Assembly: GCA_964631255.1 (NCBI GenBank)
Contig: CAZVWS010000001.1
Coordinates: forward strand, 62,001 to 126,000
Source of the DNA: JBGZFC01 sp964631255
GTDB taxonomy: Bacteria > Bacteroidota > Bacteroidia > Bacteroidales > Dysgonomonadaceae
Length of the DNA stretch: 64,000 nucleotides
Reading direction: 5' to 3'
In this document: positions 1-7,300 of the stretch, one piece after another
Numbering within the stretch: the first letter of the stretch is position 1
How the letters are laid out: every line of letters begins with the position of its first letter
The notes under the pieces: generated by a model
What the model was told of the DNA's origin: nothing
The model's database searches: none
Seen by the model: the letters and a program-made list of their open reading frames with translations, nothing else
Made by a program: the position numbers and the translations under genes

Positions 1-1896
1 CTTCGTGTGGCAGATTGCGATTATAACGTTACCGAGATAAAATCGGTTATCAACCAAGCGGTAAAAAACGATGTACAAATTGTCTGCTTCCCCGAACTTT
101 GCATCACGGCATACAGTTGTGGCGATCTGTTTTTTCAAGAGGCGCTGCAAAAAAAAGCGATAACTTCGCTCTTGGAACTGACCGATTTTTTGCAAAATAT
201 ACCGTCAATTATTGCCATCGTGGGTCTGCCTTTGCGAATAAAAAATAGTTTGTACAACGTGGCAGCCGTCTTGTCGCACGAAGGTATTTTGGGTTTCGTT
301 CCAAAGAAAAACATACCCAACAGCCGCGAGTTTTACGAAAAACGATGGTTTGCATCGGGAGACGATTTACAAATTTTCACCCTGGAACTTGGAGACCACG
401 AGATTCCTGTTTCTTCCGAAGGAATGATTTTCAAAACACCTTACGGCAATTTTGGTGTAGAAATTTGCGAAGATTTGTGGATGCCTGCTCCACCCTCGTC
501 CGATTTGGCGGTACTCGGTGCCAATGTTATTTTCAACCTCTCGGCAAGCAACGAATTGGTAGGAAAAAACGACTACCGAAAATCGCTTATCGCGCAGCAA
601 TCGGGCAGATGCAATGCAGCTTATGTTTATGCTTCGGCGGGTTGTGGCGAATCTACCACCGATTTGGTTTTCTCTGGCGCGTGTTTCATTGCCGAAAACG
701 GCACTATCTTGGAAGAATCCAAACGCTTTTCGTTGGATAACGAACTGATTATTGCCGACATCGATTTGCAAACTTTGACTCACGAACGGGTTGTAAACAC
801 CAATTTTCTAGGAATCGATGTGGTTGCGGAAATAGAATGCTTTATTCCACCCGTCTCACCGTCAAAAATGTACCGGAAATTCAATCCGCATCCATTTATT
901 CCGTCCGAAAACTGTCGCGACGAATACCTCGCCGAAGTTTTCAACATCCAAACAATCGGTTTGGCAAAACGATTGGCACACACGGGAATTAAATCCGCAA
1001 CGATGGGTATTTCCGGCGGATTGGATTCTACACTCGCGCTATTGGTTGTTATCAAAGCATTTGATTTGCTGAAAATACCGCGCGAAAATATTTTCGGCAT
1101 TACCATGCCCGGATTCGGCACCACCAATCGGACGTACACCAACGCGATAGAATTGATGAAATCTGTTGGCGTTACGATAAAAGAAATTTCGATTGTACCC
1201 GCCGTAACCCAGCATTTGAAAGATATAGACCACGATATAAACCAACACGATGTAACCTACGAAAACGCCCAAGCGCGCGAGCGCACACAAATATTGATGG
1301 ATTACGCCAATAAAACAAACGGGTTGGTGGTTGGAACCGGCAACCTCTCTGAACTTGCGCTCGGATGGGCTACATACAACGGCGATCACATGTCGATGTA
1401 TGCCGTAAATACAGGTGTTCCAAAAACGTTGGTGGCATCGCTCACCCGTTGGATTGCCGACACGCAGATGGACGAGGTGGCACAAAAAATATTGCACGAT
1501 ATTTTGGATACACCTTTCAGTCCCGAACTTCTGCCGGCAGATAACGAAGGAAAAATCGCTCAAAAAACCGAAAATTTTGTCGGTCCATACGAATTGCACG
1601 ATTTTTTTCTGCATCGGATGCTCCGCTACGGCGACAATCCCAAACGAATTTTTTTCATGGCCAAGCAAGCGTTTGAAGGAGTTTATTTGCCCGAAGATAT
1701 TCAAAAATGGTTAAAAGTATTTTATAAACGATTCTTCTCGCAACAATTCAAACGCTCTTGCATGCCCGACGGGCCAAAAGTAGGTTCCGTAAGTCTTTCG
1801 CCGCGTGGCGACTGGAGAATGCCAAGCGATGCCGTAGCCGATGTTTGGTTGAAAGAATTGGATGAGCTAAAGGAAGAAATAGGAGCCGTACAATAA
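1..1896 (+). CDS. nadE: Glutamine-dependent NAD(+) synthetase, 5' end cut by window
   Basis: Cytoplasmic enzyme that makes NAD from deamido-NAD, ATP and glutamine, the last step of NAD synthesis. The N-terminal half is a nitrilase-type glutaminase: Glu in CFPELCITAY, Lys in VPKKNIPN and Cys in VEICEDLW form the expected triad. The C-terminal half is the ATP pyrophosphatase domain with SGGLDST and the GTGNLSELALGW motif. The frame is open from base 1 (codons Leu-Arg-Val-Ala-Asp), so the GTG at 7 is probably internal and the true start lies just upstream of the window. The visible 631 codons are close to full family length. The next gene starts 20 nt downstream on the same strand. Identification is secure; only the start is unknown. 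Confidence 0.96.
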   Translation, partial: LRVADCDYNVTEIKSVINQAVKNDVQIVCFPELCITAYSCGDLFFQEALQKKAITSLLELTDFLQNIPSIIAIVGLPLRIKNSLYNVAAVLSHEGILGFVPKKNIPNSREFYEKRWFASGDDLQIFTLELGDHEIPVSSEGMIFKTPYGNFGVEICEDLWMPAPPSSDLAVLGANVIFNLSASNELVGKNDYRKSLIAQQSGRCNAAYVYASAGCGESTTDLVFSGACFIAENGTILEESKRFSLDNELIIADIDLQTLTHERVVNTNFLGIDVVAEIECFIPPVSPSKMYRKFNPHPFIPSENCRDEYLAEVFNIQTIGLAKRLAHTGIKSATMGISGGLDSTLALLVVIKAFDLLKIPRENIFGITMPGFGTTNRTYTNAIELMKSVGVTIKEISIVPAVTQHLKDIDHDINQHDVTYENAQARERTQILMDYANKTNGLVVGTGNLSELALGWATYNGDHMSMYAVNTGVPKTLVASLTRWIADTQMDEVAQKILHDILDTPFSPELLPADNEGKIAQKTENFVGPYELHDFFLHRMLRYGDNPKRIFFMAKQAFEGVYLPEDIQKWLKVFYKRFFSQQFKRSCMPDGPKVGSVSLSPRGDWRMPSDAVADVWLKELDELKEEIGAVQ

Positions 1897-1916
1897 AACA
1901 CCCACTAAACAAAACA

Positions 1917-3344
1917 ATGAAACAACTCGCCACCCTTTTTAAAGAACACACCGGTAAATCCAATCCGGAAATAGAACCTCTACCCTCATCGGGTTCCAAC
2001 AGAAGATATTACCGACTAACCAAAGATGATATTTCGCTCATAGGTGTAGCGGGACAGTCGCGTGACGAAAACCGAGCGTTTATTGCCTTGGCAAGACACT
2101 TTCACGCACAAAATCTCCCTGTTCCCCAAGTTTTGGCGGCCTCAGACGACGAAATGTTTTATATTCAGCAAGATTTGGGCGACCGAATTTTGTTTGACGC
2201 CCTAAAAAGCGGACGACTCACGGGTGTTTTCAGTATAGAAGAGAAAAAGTTACTGCACAAAACCATTGCCTTACTGGCAGATATGCAGGTGAAGGGCGCA
2301 CAAGATTTCGATTTCGCCGTTTGCTACCCGCAACCCGAATTCAACAGCCGATCGGTTTATTGGGATTTGAACTATTTCAAATACAATTTCCTGAAAACAA
2401 CCGGTATGGAATTTCAAGAAGACTTATTGGAAAACGATTTTGAAATCCTTGCGCAGGATTTGCTCAGCGATGAATGGAACTCGTTTATGTACCGCGATTT
2501 TCAATCGAGAAACGTGATGCTATTAAACAACGAACCCTATTTTATCGATTTTCAGGGTGGACGAAAAGGACCCGTTTATTACGATGTGGCATCGTTTCTG
2601 TGGCAAGCCAAAGCCAACTTCCCAAACGATTTGCGCGAGGAACTAATCCAAACATACATCGCTTCCCTCCAAAAATACAGAAATGTGGACGAAGTAAAAT
2701 TTCTGAAAAAACTTCGTTTATTTGTACTGTTTCGCACATTGCAAGTACTTGGAGCTTACGGATTCAGAGGATATTTTGAAAAAAAACCGCATTTCATCCA
2801 AAGCATTCCGTTTGCGCTCAACAATTTGCGTGAGTTGCTGAAAGACGGGTTCGACGAATACCCGTATCTTTCCCAAATTTTGCAACAAATGGTGCAACTC
2901 AAACAATTTTCCGACACAAAGAAGCAAGAACTCAGCGTTCGTGTATTTAGTTTTGCCTATAAAAAAGGCATTCCAAACGATATTTCGGGCAACGGCGGCG
3001 GGTATGTTTTCGATTGTCGTGCCGTCAACAATCCCGGTAAATACGAACGATACAAAAACGTGAACGGAATGGACGAATCGGTCATTCAATTTATTGAAGA
3101 CGATGGGGAGATGAAACTGTTTCTGGAAAACATTTTCCCCTTGGTGGACAGACACGTGAAACGATACATGGAGCGCAGTTTCACCGACTTGATGATCTCC
3201 TTTGGCTGCACCGGCGGGCAACATCGCTCGGTATATGCCGCACAAAAAATGGCAGAACATATCTCGAAAAAGTTCGGTATAAAAGTATCGCTGGTGCATA
3301 GGGAACAAAATGTGGAACAAGAGTTTAAGCCTAAAACACCATAA
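1917..3344 (+). CDS. AmgK-like sugar kinase fused to RapZ C-terminal domain
   Basis: A 475-residue two-domain protein. Residues about 1-320 are an aminoglycoside-phosphotransferase/choline-kinase fold: MYRDFQSRNVM is the catalytic loop and FIDFQGGRKG the metal-binding segment. Residues about 340-470 match the C-terminal domain of RapZ, with GNGGGYVFDCR and the hallmark GCTGGQHRSVYAA. The N-terminal P-loop domain of true RapZ is absent. AmgK kinases phosphorylate the anomeric position of N-acetylmuramate or N-acetylglucosamine in cell-wall recycling. The MurU-like gene 40 nt downstream supports that role. The RapZ C domain of Escherichia coli binds glucosamine-6-phosphate, so a sensing role here is an inference. 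The sugar substrate cannot be read from sequence. Confidence 0.85.
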   Translation: MKQLATLFKEHTGKSNPEIEPLPSSGSNRRYYRLTKDDISLIGVAGQSRDENRAFIALARHFHAQNLPVPQVLAASDDEMFYIQQDLGDRILFDALKSGRLTGVFSIEEKKLLHKTIALLADMQVKGAQDFDFAVCYPQPEFNSRSVYWDLNYFKYNFLKTTGMEFQEDLLENDFEILAQDLLSDEWNSFMYRDFQSRNVMLLNNEPYFIDFQGGRKGPVYYDVASFLWQAKANFPNDLREELIQTYIASLQKYRNVDEVKFLKKLRLFVLFRTLQVLGAYGFRGYFEKKPHFIQSIPFALNNLRELLKDGFDEYPYLSQILQQMVQLKQFSDTKKQELSVRVFSFAYKKGIPNDISGNGGGYVFDCRAVNNPGKYERYKNVNGMDESVIQFIEDDGEMKLFLENIFPLVDRHVKRYMERSFTDLMISFGCTGGQHRSVYAAQKMAEHISKKFGIKVSLVHREQNVEQEFKPKTP

Positions 3345-3384
3345 AAAATAACAAAATACGATTTTTGAAACTATTTCTTGCAAA

Positions 3385-4122
3385 ATGAAAGCAATGATTT
3401 TCGCTGCCGGGCTTGGTACTCGCCTCAAACCCATAACGGACACCATACCTAAGGCAATGGTTCCGGTAAATGGGAAGCCACTTTTGTGGCACACGATTGA
3501 GAAACTAAAAACGGCAGGGGTGGACGAAATAATCATTAACGTGCATCATTTTGCCGACCAAATTGTGGATTACATCCGTGAAAATGAAAGTTTGGGTATC
3601 CGTATTGCATTTTCTGACGAAAGTGAGCAACTTTTGGACACGGGCGGCGGGATAAAAAAAGCATTTTCGTTTTTTGATGACGGGAAGCCTTTTTTGGTGC
3701 ATAATGTAGATATACTTTCTAATTTGGATTTAAACAAACTATTGGGTTATCACAAAGAGAATGAAGCCATTGCCACTCTTTGCGTGAGCAACAGAAACAC
3801 ATCACGCTATCTGCTTTTTGATGAAAAAAATCGGTTAAAAGGTTGGATAAACGAAAAAACGGGAGAAGTAAAATCCCCCGTTTCACATTTCAATCCCAAT
3901 CATTATCGCAAATTGGCTTTCAACGGAATACACGTTTTGGAGCCAACTGTTTGCTATTACATGTCCGATTTCGCAGAAAAATTTTCGATTATCGATTTCT
4001 ACTTATCTATTTGCAATAAAGTAAATATCATCGGTTTTGAACCAAATGATTTTTCCATGATAGATGTCGGGAAAATAGATTCGTTGCAAGCGGCAAACGA
4101 TTTTCTGCTTGCAAACAACTGA
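3385..4122 (+). CDS. MurU-like sugar-phosphate nucleotidyltransferase
   Basis: A 245-residue nucleotidyltransferase of the NTP_transferase family. The N-terminus has the nucleotide-binding signature AAGLGTRLKPITD followed by PKAMVPVNGKPLL; NVDILS carries the metal-binding Asp. The protein is short and has no left-handed beta-helix acetyltransferase domain, as in MurU and RmlA-like enzymes and unlike GlmU. Following an AmgK-like kinase, the natural reading is conversion of a sugar-1-phosphate (MurNAc-1-P in the described pathway) to its UDP sugar. Glucose- or mannose-1-phosphate activity is an alternative. The ATG at 3385 sits at the family N-terminus. The gene converges on dnaJ with only 4 nt between the stops, leaving no room for a separate terminator. 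Confidence 0.8.
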   Translation: MKAMIFAAGLGTRLKPITDTIPKAMVPVNGKPLLWHTIEKLKTAGVDEIIINVHHFADQIVDYIRENESLGIRIAFSDESEQLLDTGGGIKKAFSFFDDGKPFLVHNVDILSNLDLNKLLGYHKENEAIATLCVSNRNTSRYLLFDEKNRLKGWINEKTGEVKSPVSHFNPNHYRKLAFNGIHVLEPTVCYYMSDFAEKFSIIDFYLSICNKVNIIGFEPNDFSMIDVGKIDSLQAANDFLLANN

Positions 4123-4126
4123 CATT

Positions 4127-5278
4127 TTAATCAAACATTCTTTTGAATTTGCTAAAAATGCTATCTTTTGCCGATTTGGATGGAGCAAAATTGGGCGATT
4201 TATCCAATTCTTCTATTTTTTTCTTTTCGGCTGTCGATAAATTTTCCGGCACATAAACATTTACATTAATTAGCTCATCACCCGTTCCAAATCCGTTGAC
4301 AGATGGCAAACCTTTGTTCCGCAATCGCAAAACCTTGCCGGGTTGTGTGCCGGGTTCTATTTTTACTTTGGCTACGCCATCTATGGTTGGCACCTCTACC
4401 GTGCCACCAAGAGCGGCAGTTGGGAAACTCAGGAACAGATTGTAGATTACGTCGTTTTCGTCGCGTATCAATTCTTTGTCGTGCTCTTCTTCAATCACGA
4501 TTAGCAAATCGCCATTGATACCACCCCGACGTGCCGCATTGCCGCGTCCTTGCATAGAAAGTTGCATGCCTTCGGCAACTCCGGCAGGAATGCGAATCGT
4601 GATGATTTCGTCTTCGCGGGTAATGCCTTCGCCGTTGCAATGCGCACATTTTTTTGTGATGGTTTTGCCATCGCCATTGCACGATGGACAGGTTGTGGTG
4701 GTTTGCATTTGACCCAAAATGGTGTTGGCAACTCGTGTTACTACACCCGAGCCACGACAATTATCGCAAGTATTGGTAGATGTGCCATTTTCTGAACCAT
4801 TGCCACTACAATGGGTACAAGCCACATGTTTTTTTACTTTTATTTTTTTCTCAACTCCGTTGAGAACCTCTTTTAAATTGACTTTTACTTTCACTCGCAA
4901 ATCCGATCCGCGATTGGTTCGTTTGCCACGCTGACCGCCAAATCCACCGAAACCGCCAAATCCGCCAAAATGTCCGCCAAATATATCGCCAAATTGCGAG
5001 AAAATATCTTCCATCGACATGCCGCCGCCAAATCCGCCACCGGCAGCTCCGCCTACTCCGGCGTGTCCAAACTGGTCGTAACGAGAACGTTTGTTTTCAT
5101 CGCTCAACACTTCGTAGGCTTCGGCAGCTTCTTTAAATTTTTCTTCGGCCGATGCATCTCCCGGATTTTTATCGGGATGAAACTGGATGGCTTTCTTGCG
5201 ATATGCTTTTTTTATCTCTTCGGCAGTAGCACTTTTGGCAACTTCCAGTACCTCGTAATAATCTCTTTTTGTAGCCAT
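4127..5278 (-). CDS. dnaJ: Chaperone protein DnaJ
   Basis: Class I J-domain co-chaperone that stimulates the ATPase of DnaK. In order: J domain (residues 1-70, HPD at 34-36), a glycine/phenylalanine-rich linker (about 75-120, many GGFGG units), four zinc-binding CxxCxGxG repeats (CTHCSGNG, CDNCRGSG, CPSCNGDG, CAHCNGEG) and the C-terminal substrate-binding and dimerisation region. The length of 383 residues is normal. The start codon abuts the grpE stop codon with no spacer, so the two are translated as a coupled pair. dnaK is not in the window. Confidence 0.98.
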   Translation of the reverse strand: MATKRDYYEVLEVAKSATAEEIKKAYRKKAIQFHPDKNPGDASAEEKFKEAAEAYEVLSDENKRSRYDQFGHAGVGGAAGGGFGGGMSMEDIFSQFGDIFGGHFGGFGGFGGFGGQRGKRTNRGSDLRVKVKVNLKEVLNGVEKKIKVKKHVACTHCSGNGSENGTSTNTCDNCRGSGVVTRVANTILGQMQTTTTCPSCNGDGKTITKKCAHCNGEGITREDEIITIRIPAGVAEGMQLSMQGRGNAARRGGINGDLLIVIEEEHDKELIRDENDVIYNLFLSFPTAALGGTVEVPTIDGVAKVKIEPGTQPGKVLRLRNKGLPSVNGFGTGDELINVNVYVPENLSTAEKKKIEELDKSPNFAPSKSAKDSIFSKFKRMFD

Positions 5279-5854
5279 TTATTCTCCAACAATTACTTTC
5301 GGGTAGCGGATAATTTTATCGTTAAGCGCGTAACCTTTTTGAACACAATCAATAATTATCCCTTTTTTAGATTCGTCCGGTACCGGAACGGTGGTAATTG
5401 CCTCGAATTTGTCGGCATCAAAAGGTTGACCCAATGCTTCAATCTCCTTGATACCATGCACTTGCAAAAACTGAACAAATTTTGCGTGTATCAAATCCAT
5501 TCCTTCCACAACGGCATCTTTGTCTTCTGCCAAATGGAGGGCTTGCATGGCACGTTCAAAATCGTCGGCCAATGGAAGCAAATCTGTCAAAACCCGCTCG
5601 CCTCCGCTTTTGATGATGTCGGCTTTTTCTTTTATGGTTCTTTTACGGAAATTATCGAACTCGGCATGAAGGCGCAAGTAACTATTGTTTAAATCGTTGT
5701 ACTTTTCTTGCAGCTCATCCAACTGATTTTCATCATCTGACAAATTGTCGCCGGCATCGTTACCGATGGCATCCATCTGCTCGTCTATAGATTCTTGGGA
5801 GATATTATTCTCATATAAATCTTCGGAATTGGTATAATTTTTTTTCTTTTTCAT
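5279..5854 (-). CDS. grpE: Nucleotide exchange factor GrpE
   Basis: A 191-residue GrpE, the nucleotide exchange factor for DnaK. The first 45 residues are acidic and low in complexity. Residues about 45-100 form the long coiled-coil helix containing LRLHAEFDNFRKRT, a GrpE signature. The C-terminal beta domain ends in GYALNDKIIRYPKVIV, also characteristic. It is the first gene of a grpE-dnaJ operon. A sigma-54-like element lies about 60 nt upstream on the same strand, at 5917-5933. No CIRCE element is visible upstream. Confidence 0.97.
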   Translation of the reverse strand: MKKKKNYTNSEDLYENNISQESIDEQMDAIGNDAGDNLSDDENQLDELQEKYNDLNNSYLRLHAEFDNFRKRTIKEKADIIKSGGERVLTDLLPLADDFERAMQALHLAEDKDAVVEGMDLIHAKFVQFLQVHGIKEIEALGQPFDADKFEAITTVPVPDESKKGIIIDCVQKGYALNDKIIRYPKVIVGE

Positions 5855-5916
5855 ATTCTTCTATCATCAAAAAAGTTACCATTTGTGGCAACTAAATTCA
5901 CTATTTATCTGTTACT

Positions 5917-5933
5917 TGCAAATAGCTTGCCAA
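5917..5933 (-). promoter_or_regulatory. Possible sigma-54 (-24/-12) promoter for grpE-dnaJ
   Basis: Read on the minus strand this is TTGGCAAGCTATTTGCA. The GG and GC doublets are 10 nt apart, as in the sigma-54 consensus TGGCAC-N5-TTGCA. A start about 12 nt downstream would give a 5' leader of about 50 nt before grpE. This is a motif match only; I also see no convincing TAnnTTTG box here. Confidence 0.4.
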
Positions 5934-6006
5934 AAAATGGATTTTGAACTAAATTCAGTCTATTCTTCGTGATTTTTGTTTTCTGAAGGAGGGGAATATC
6001 TGTTTT

Positions 6007-6543
6007 TCAGAGAAAAAATTCGCACCATTCATCAAAAACCTCTTCTTGGTGGGTGCTATGACGGCGCAGCCCTTCGCGAATTTTTTTCAAAGGCTTTTCT
6101 TTTCCCAATTGCGATTTGGAGAAAAACTTATCGGCAAAGCAAATAATTTTTTCCTCGAGACTTTTGGGGCGCATATCGCGATGCGGAATTGGCAGATTTT
6201 TCTTGAGAATGGCTTCTAAACTAAGTCCCGTTCCGGTATGTCGCTCGCATACCAAACCATGTTTTGGATAGCCTTCGTGGGTGAGAATTTCGCGACCCAA
6301 ATATCCGTGGCAGATATAATCCATATCTCCTTTGCATCCGATATTGGGCGCGTATGTTTTAAAAATACCAATATCGTGCAGCATGCTTGCTTCTTGCAAA
6401 AACTTGACATCAACAGCCAGCTCAGGATGCTTTTGTGCTACCCATAATGCCTTGTTGGTTACATCATTGGCATGAGATAGATAGATGTTATAAAGTTTGG
6501 TGCCGGGCTTGTAATATTTATGGATAATATCGAGAAATTGCAT
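6007..6543 (-). CDS. HD-domain phosphohydrolase
   Basis: A 178-residue single-domain HD-superfamily protein. His24 (YLSHANDV), the central H56-D57 in MLHDIGIF and the later HGYLGREIL, ERHTG and CFADKFFSK segments supply the metal ligands expected of this fold. HD proteins of this size act on nucleotides or phosphate esters in the cytoplasm; nothing shows which substrate. It is transcribed alone, 152 nt from grpE and divergent from the histidine-rich gene at 6710. Confidence 0.85.
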   Translation of the reverse strand: MQFLDIIHKYYKPGTKLYNIYLSHANDVTNKALWVAQKHPELAVDVKFLQEASMLHDIGIFKTYAPNIGCKGDMDYICHGYLGREILTHEGYPKHGLVCERHTGTGLSLEAILKKNLPIPHRDMRPKSLEEKIICFADKFFSKSQLGKEKPLKKIREGLRRHSTHQEEVFDEWCEFFL

Positions 6544-6640
6544 ATATTTTCACTTAGCTTTTGCAAAGTTATGAAATTGGATGTAAAATGCAAATCCTTT
6601 TCTTACAAGATTGATAAATGTAAGAATGATGTGAAAATTT

Positions 6641-6674
6641 TTTGATTCTATTTTCTCTAAATTGTTTAACTTTG
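6641..6674 (+). promoter_or_regulatory. Bacteroidetes-type promoter of the histidine-rich gene
   Basis: TTTG at 6641-6644, a 22-nt spacer, then TAACTTTG at 6667-6674, matching the primary Bacteroidetes promoter (TTTG-N about 20-TAnnTTTG). Transcription would begin near 6680. That rules out the TTG at 6662 as a start and leaves almost no leader for the ATG at 6683, so it favours the ATG at 6710. Confidence 0.7.
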
Positions 6675-6709
6675 CACTTTGTATGAAGGAAGGCAACAGA
6701 CATATCAAG

Positions 6710-7033
6710 ATGAAGTGGTTCTTGCTTGTTTTGTTTACAAGCTATGTAAGTGCCATTTCGCTTTTTACACATACACACGTTGTTGATAAGGTAACTTACG
6801 TGCATTCGCACCCATTCAAGGTGGGGGAAGAGACACAACATACACACTCGGTTAGCCAGTTGCTATATCTCGATACACTTTTTCATACACAACTGACCTC
6901 GGATATAATTCCGGAGTTTGATTTGACTGACAAAACTGCCGTTTCTCGTGAAATAGATATTCGTTTTCTCGAAAACACCTATCTTTCCGGAACACACCGA
7001 TACAAATCTTTGCGAGCACCGCCTGCCGCATAA
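6710..7033 (+). CDS. Small exported histidine-rich protein
   Basis: A 107-residue protein that I cannot assign to a named family. It begins MKWFLLVLFTSYVSAIS, a plausible signal peptide. The next 35 residues are rich in histidine, with clusters THTH, VHSHPF and HTHS typical of Zn, Cu or Ni ligands. The C-terminal half has no such bias and ends RAPPAA. The start at 6710 is chosen because of the promoter at 6641-6674 and because it leads straight into the hydrophobic segment. It is followed after 267 nt by a TonB-dependent receptor on the same strand. Metal binding at the cell surface or in the periplasm is an inference from composition and context. Confidence 0.65.
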   Translation: MKWFLLVLFTSYVSAISLFTHTHVVDKVTYVHSHPFKVGEETQHTHSVSQLLYLDTLFHTQLTSDIIPEFDLTDKTAVSREIDIRFLENTYLSGTHRYKSLRAPPAA

Positions 7034-7053
7034 CTTCTTCTTTTTATTTTTAT

Positions 7054-7099
7054 TACAATGAAATCGCTTCCAATTTAGAAAGCGGGTATTTTTATTGTA
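7054..7099 (+). terminator. Imperfect hairpin after the histidine-rich gene
   Basis: TACAAT at 7054 pairs with ATTGTA at 7094-7099, and an inner CGCTTCC pairs with GAAAGCG around a short loop. The right arm is T-rich. It could act as a weak terminator or attenuator between the small gene and the receptor gene. Confidence 0.35.
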
Positions 7100-7300
7100 G
7101 ACCAACAAACCGAAGGGATTACAAAAGTTTTGGCTATACACAATATGCAAATAGCCATTTACTTTCGTCTTTTTCTTCTATCCATATCAACATAACATTT
7201 GTTTGATAACGATGTTGCCACAAACCTGTTATTATTTTGTGGTAGAATAAAAATATTCATCGTCCATAATCAGACAAATACAAAACAACAACATAAAAAA

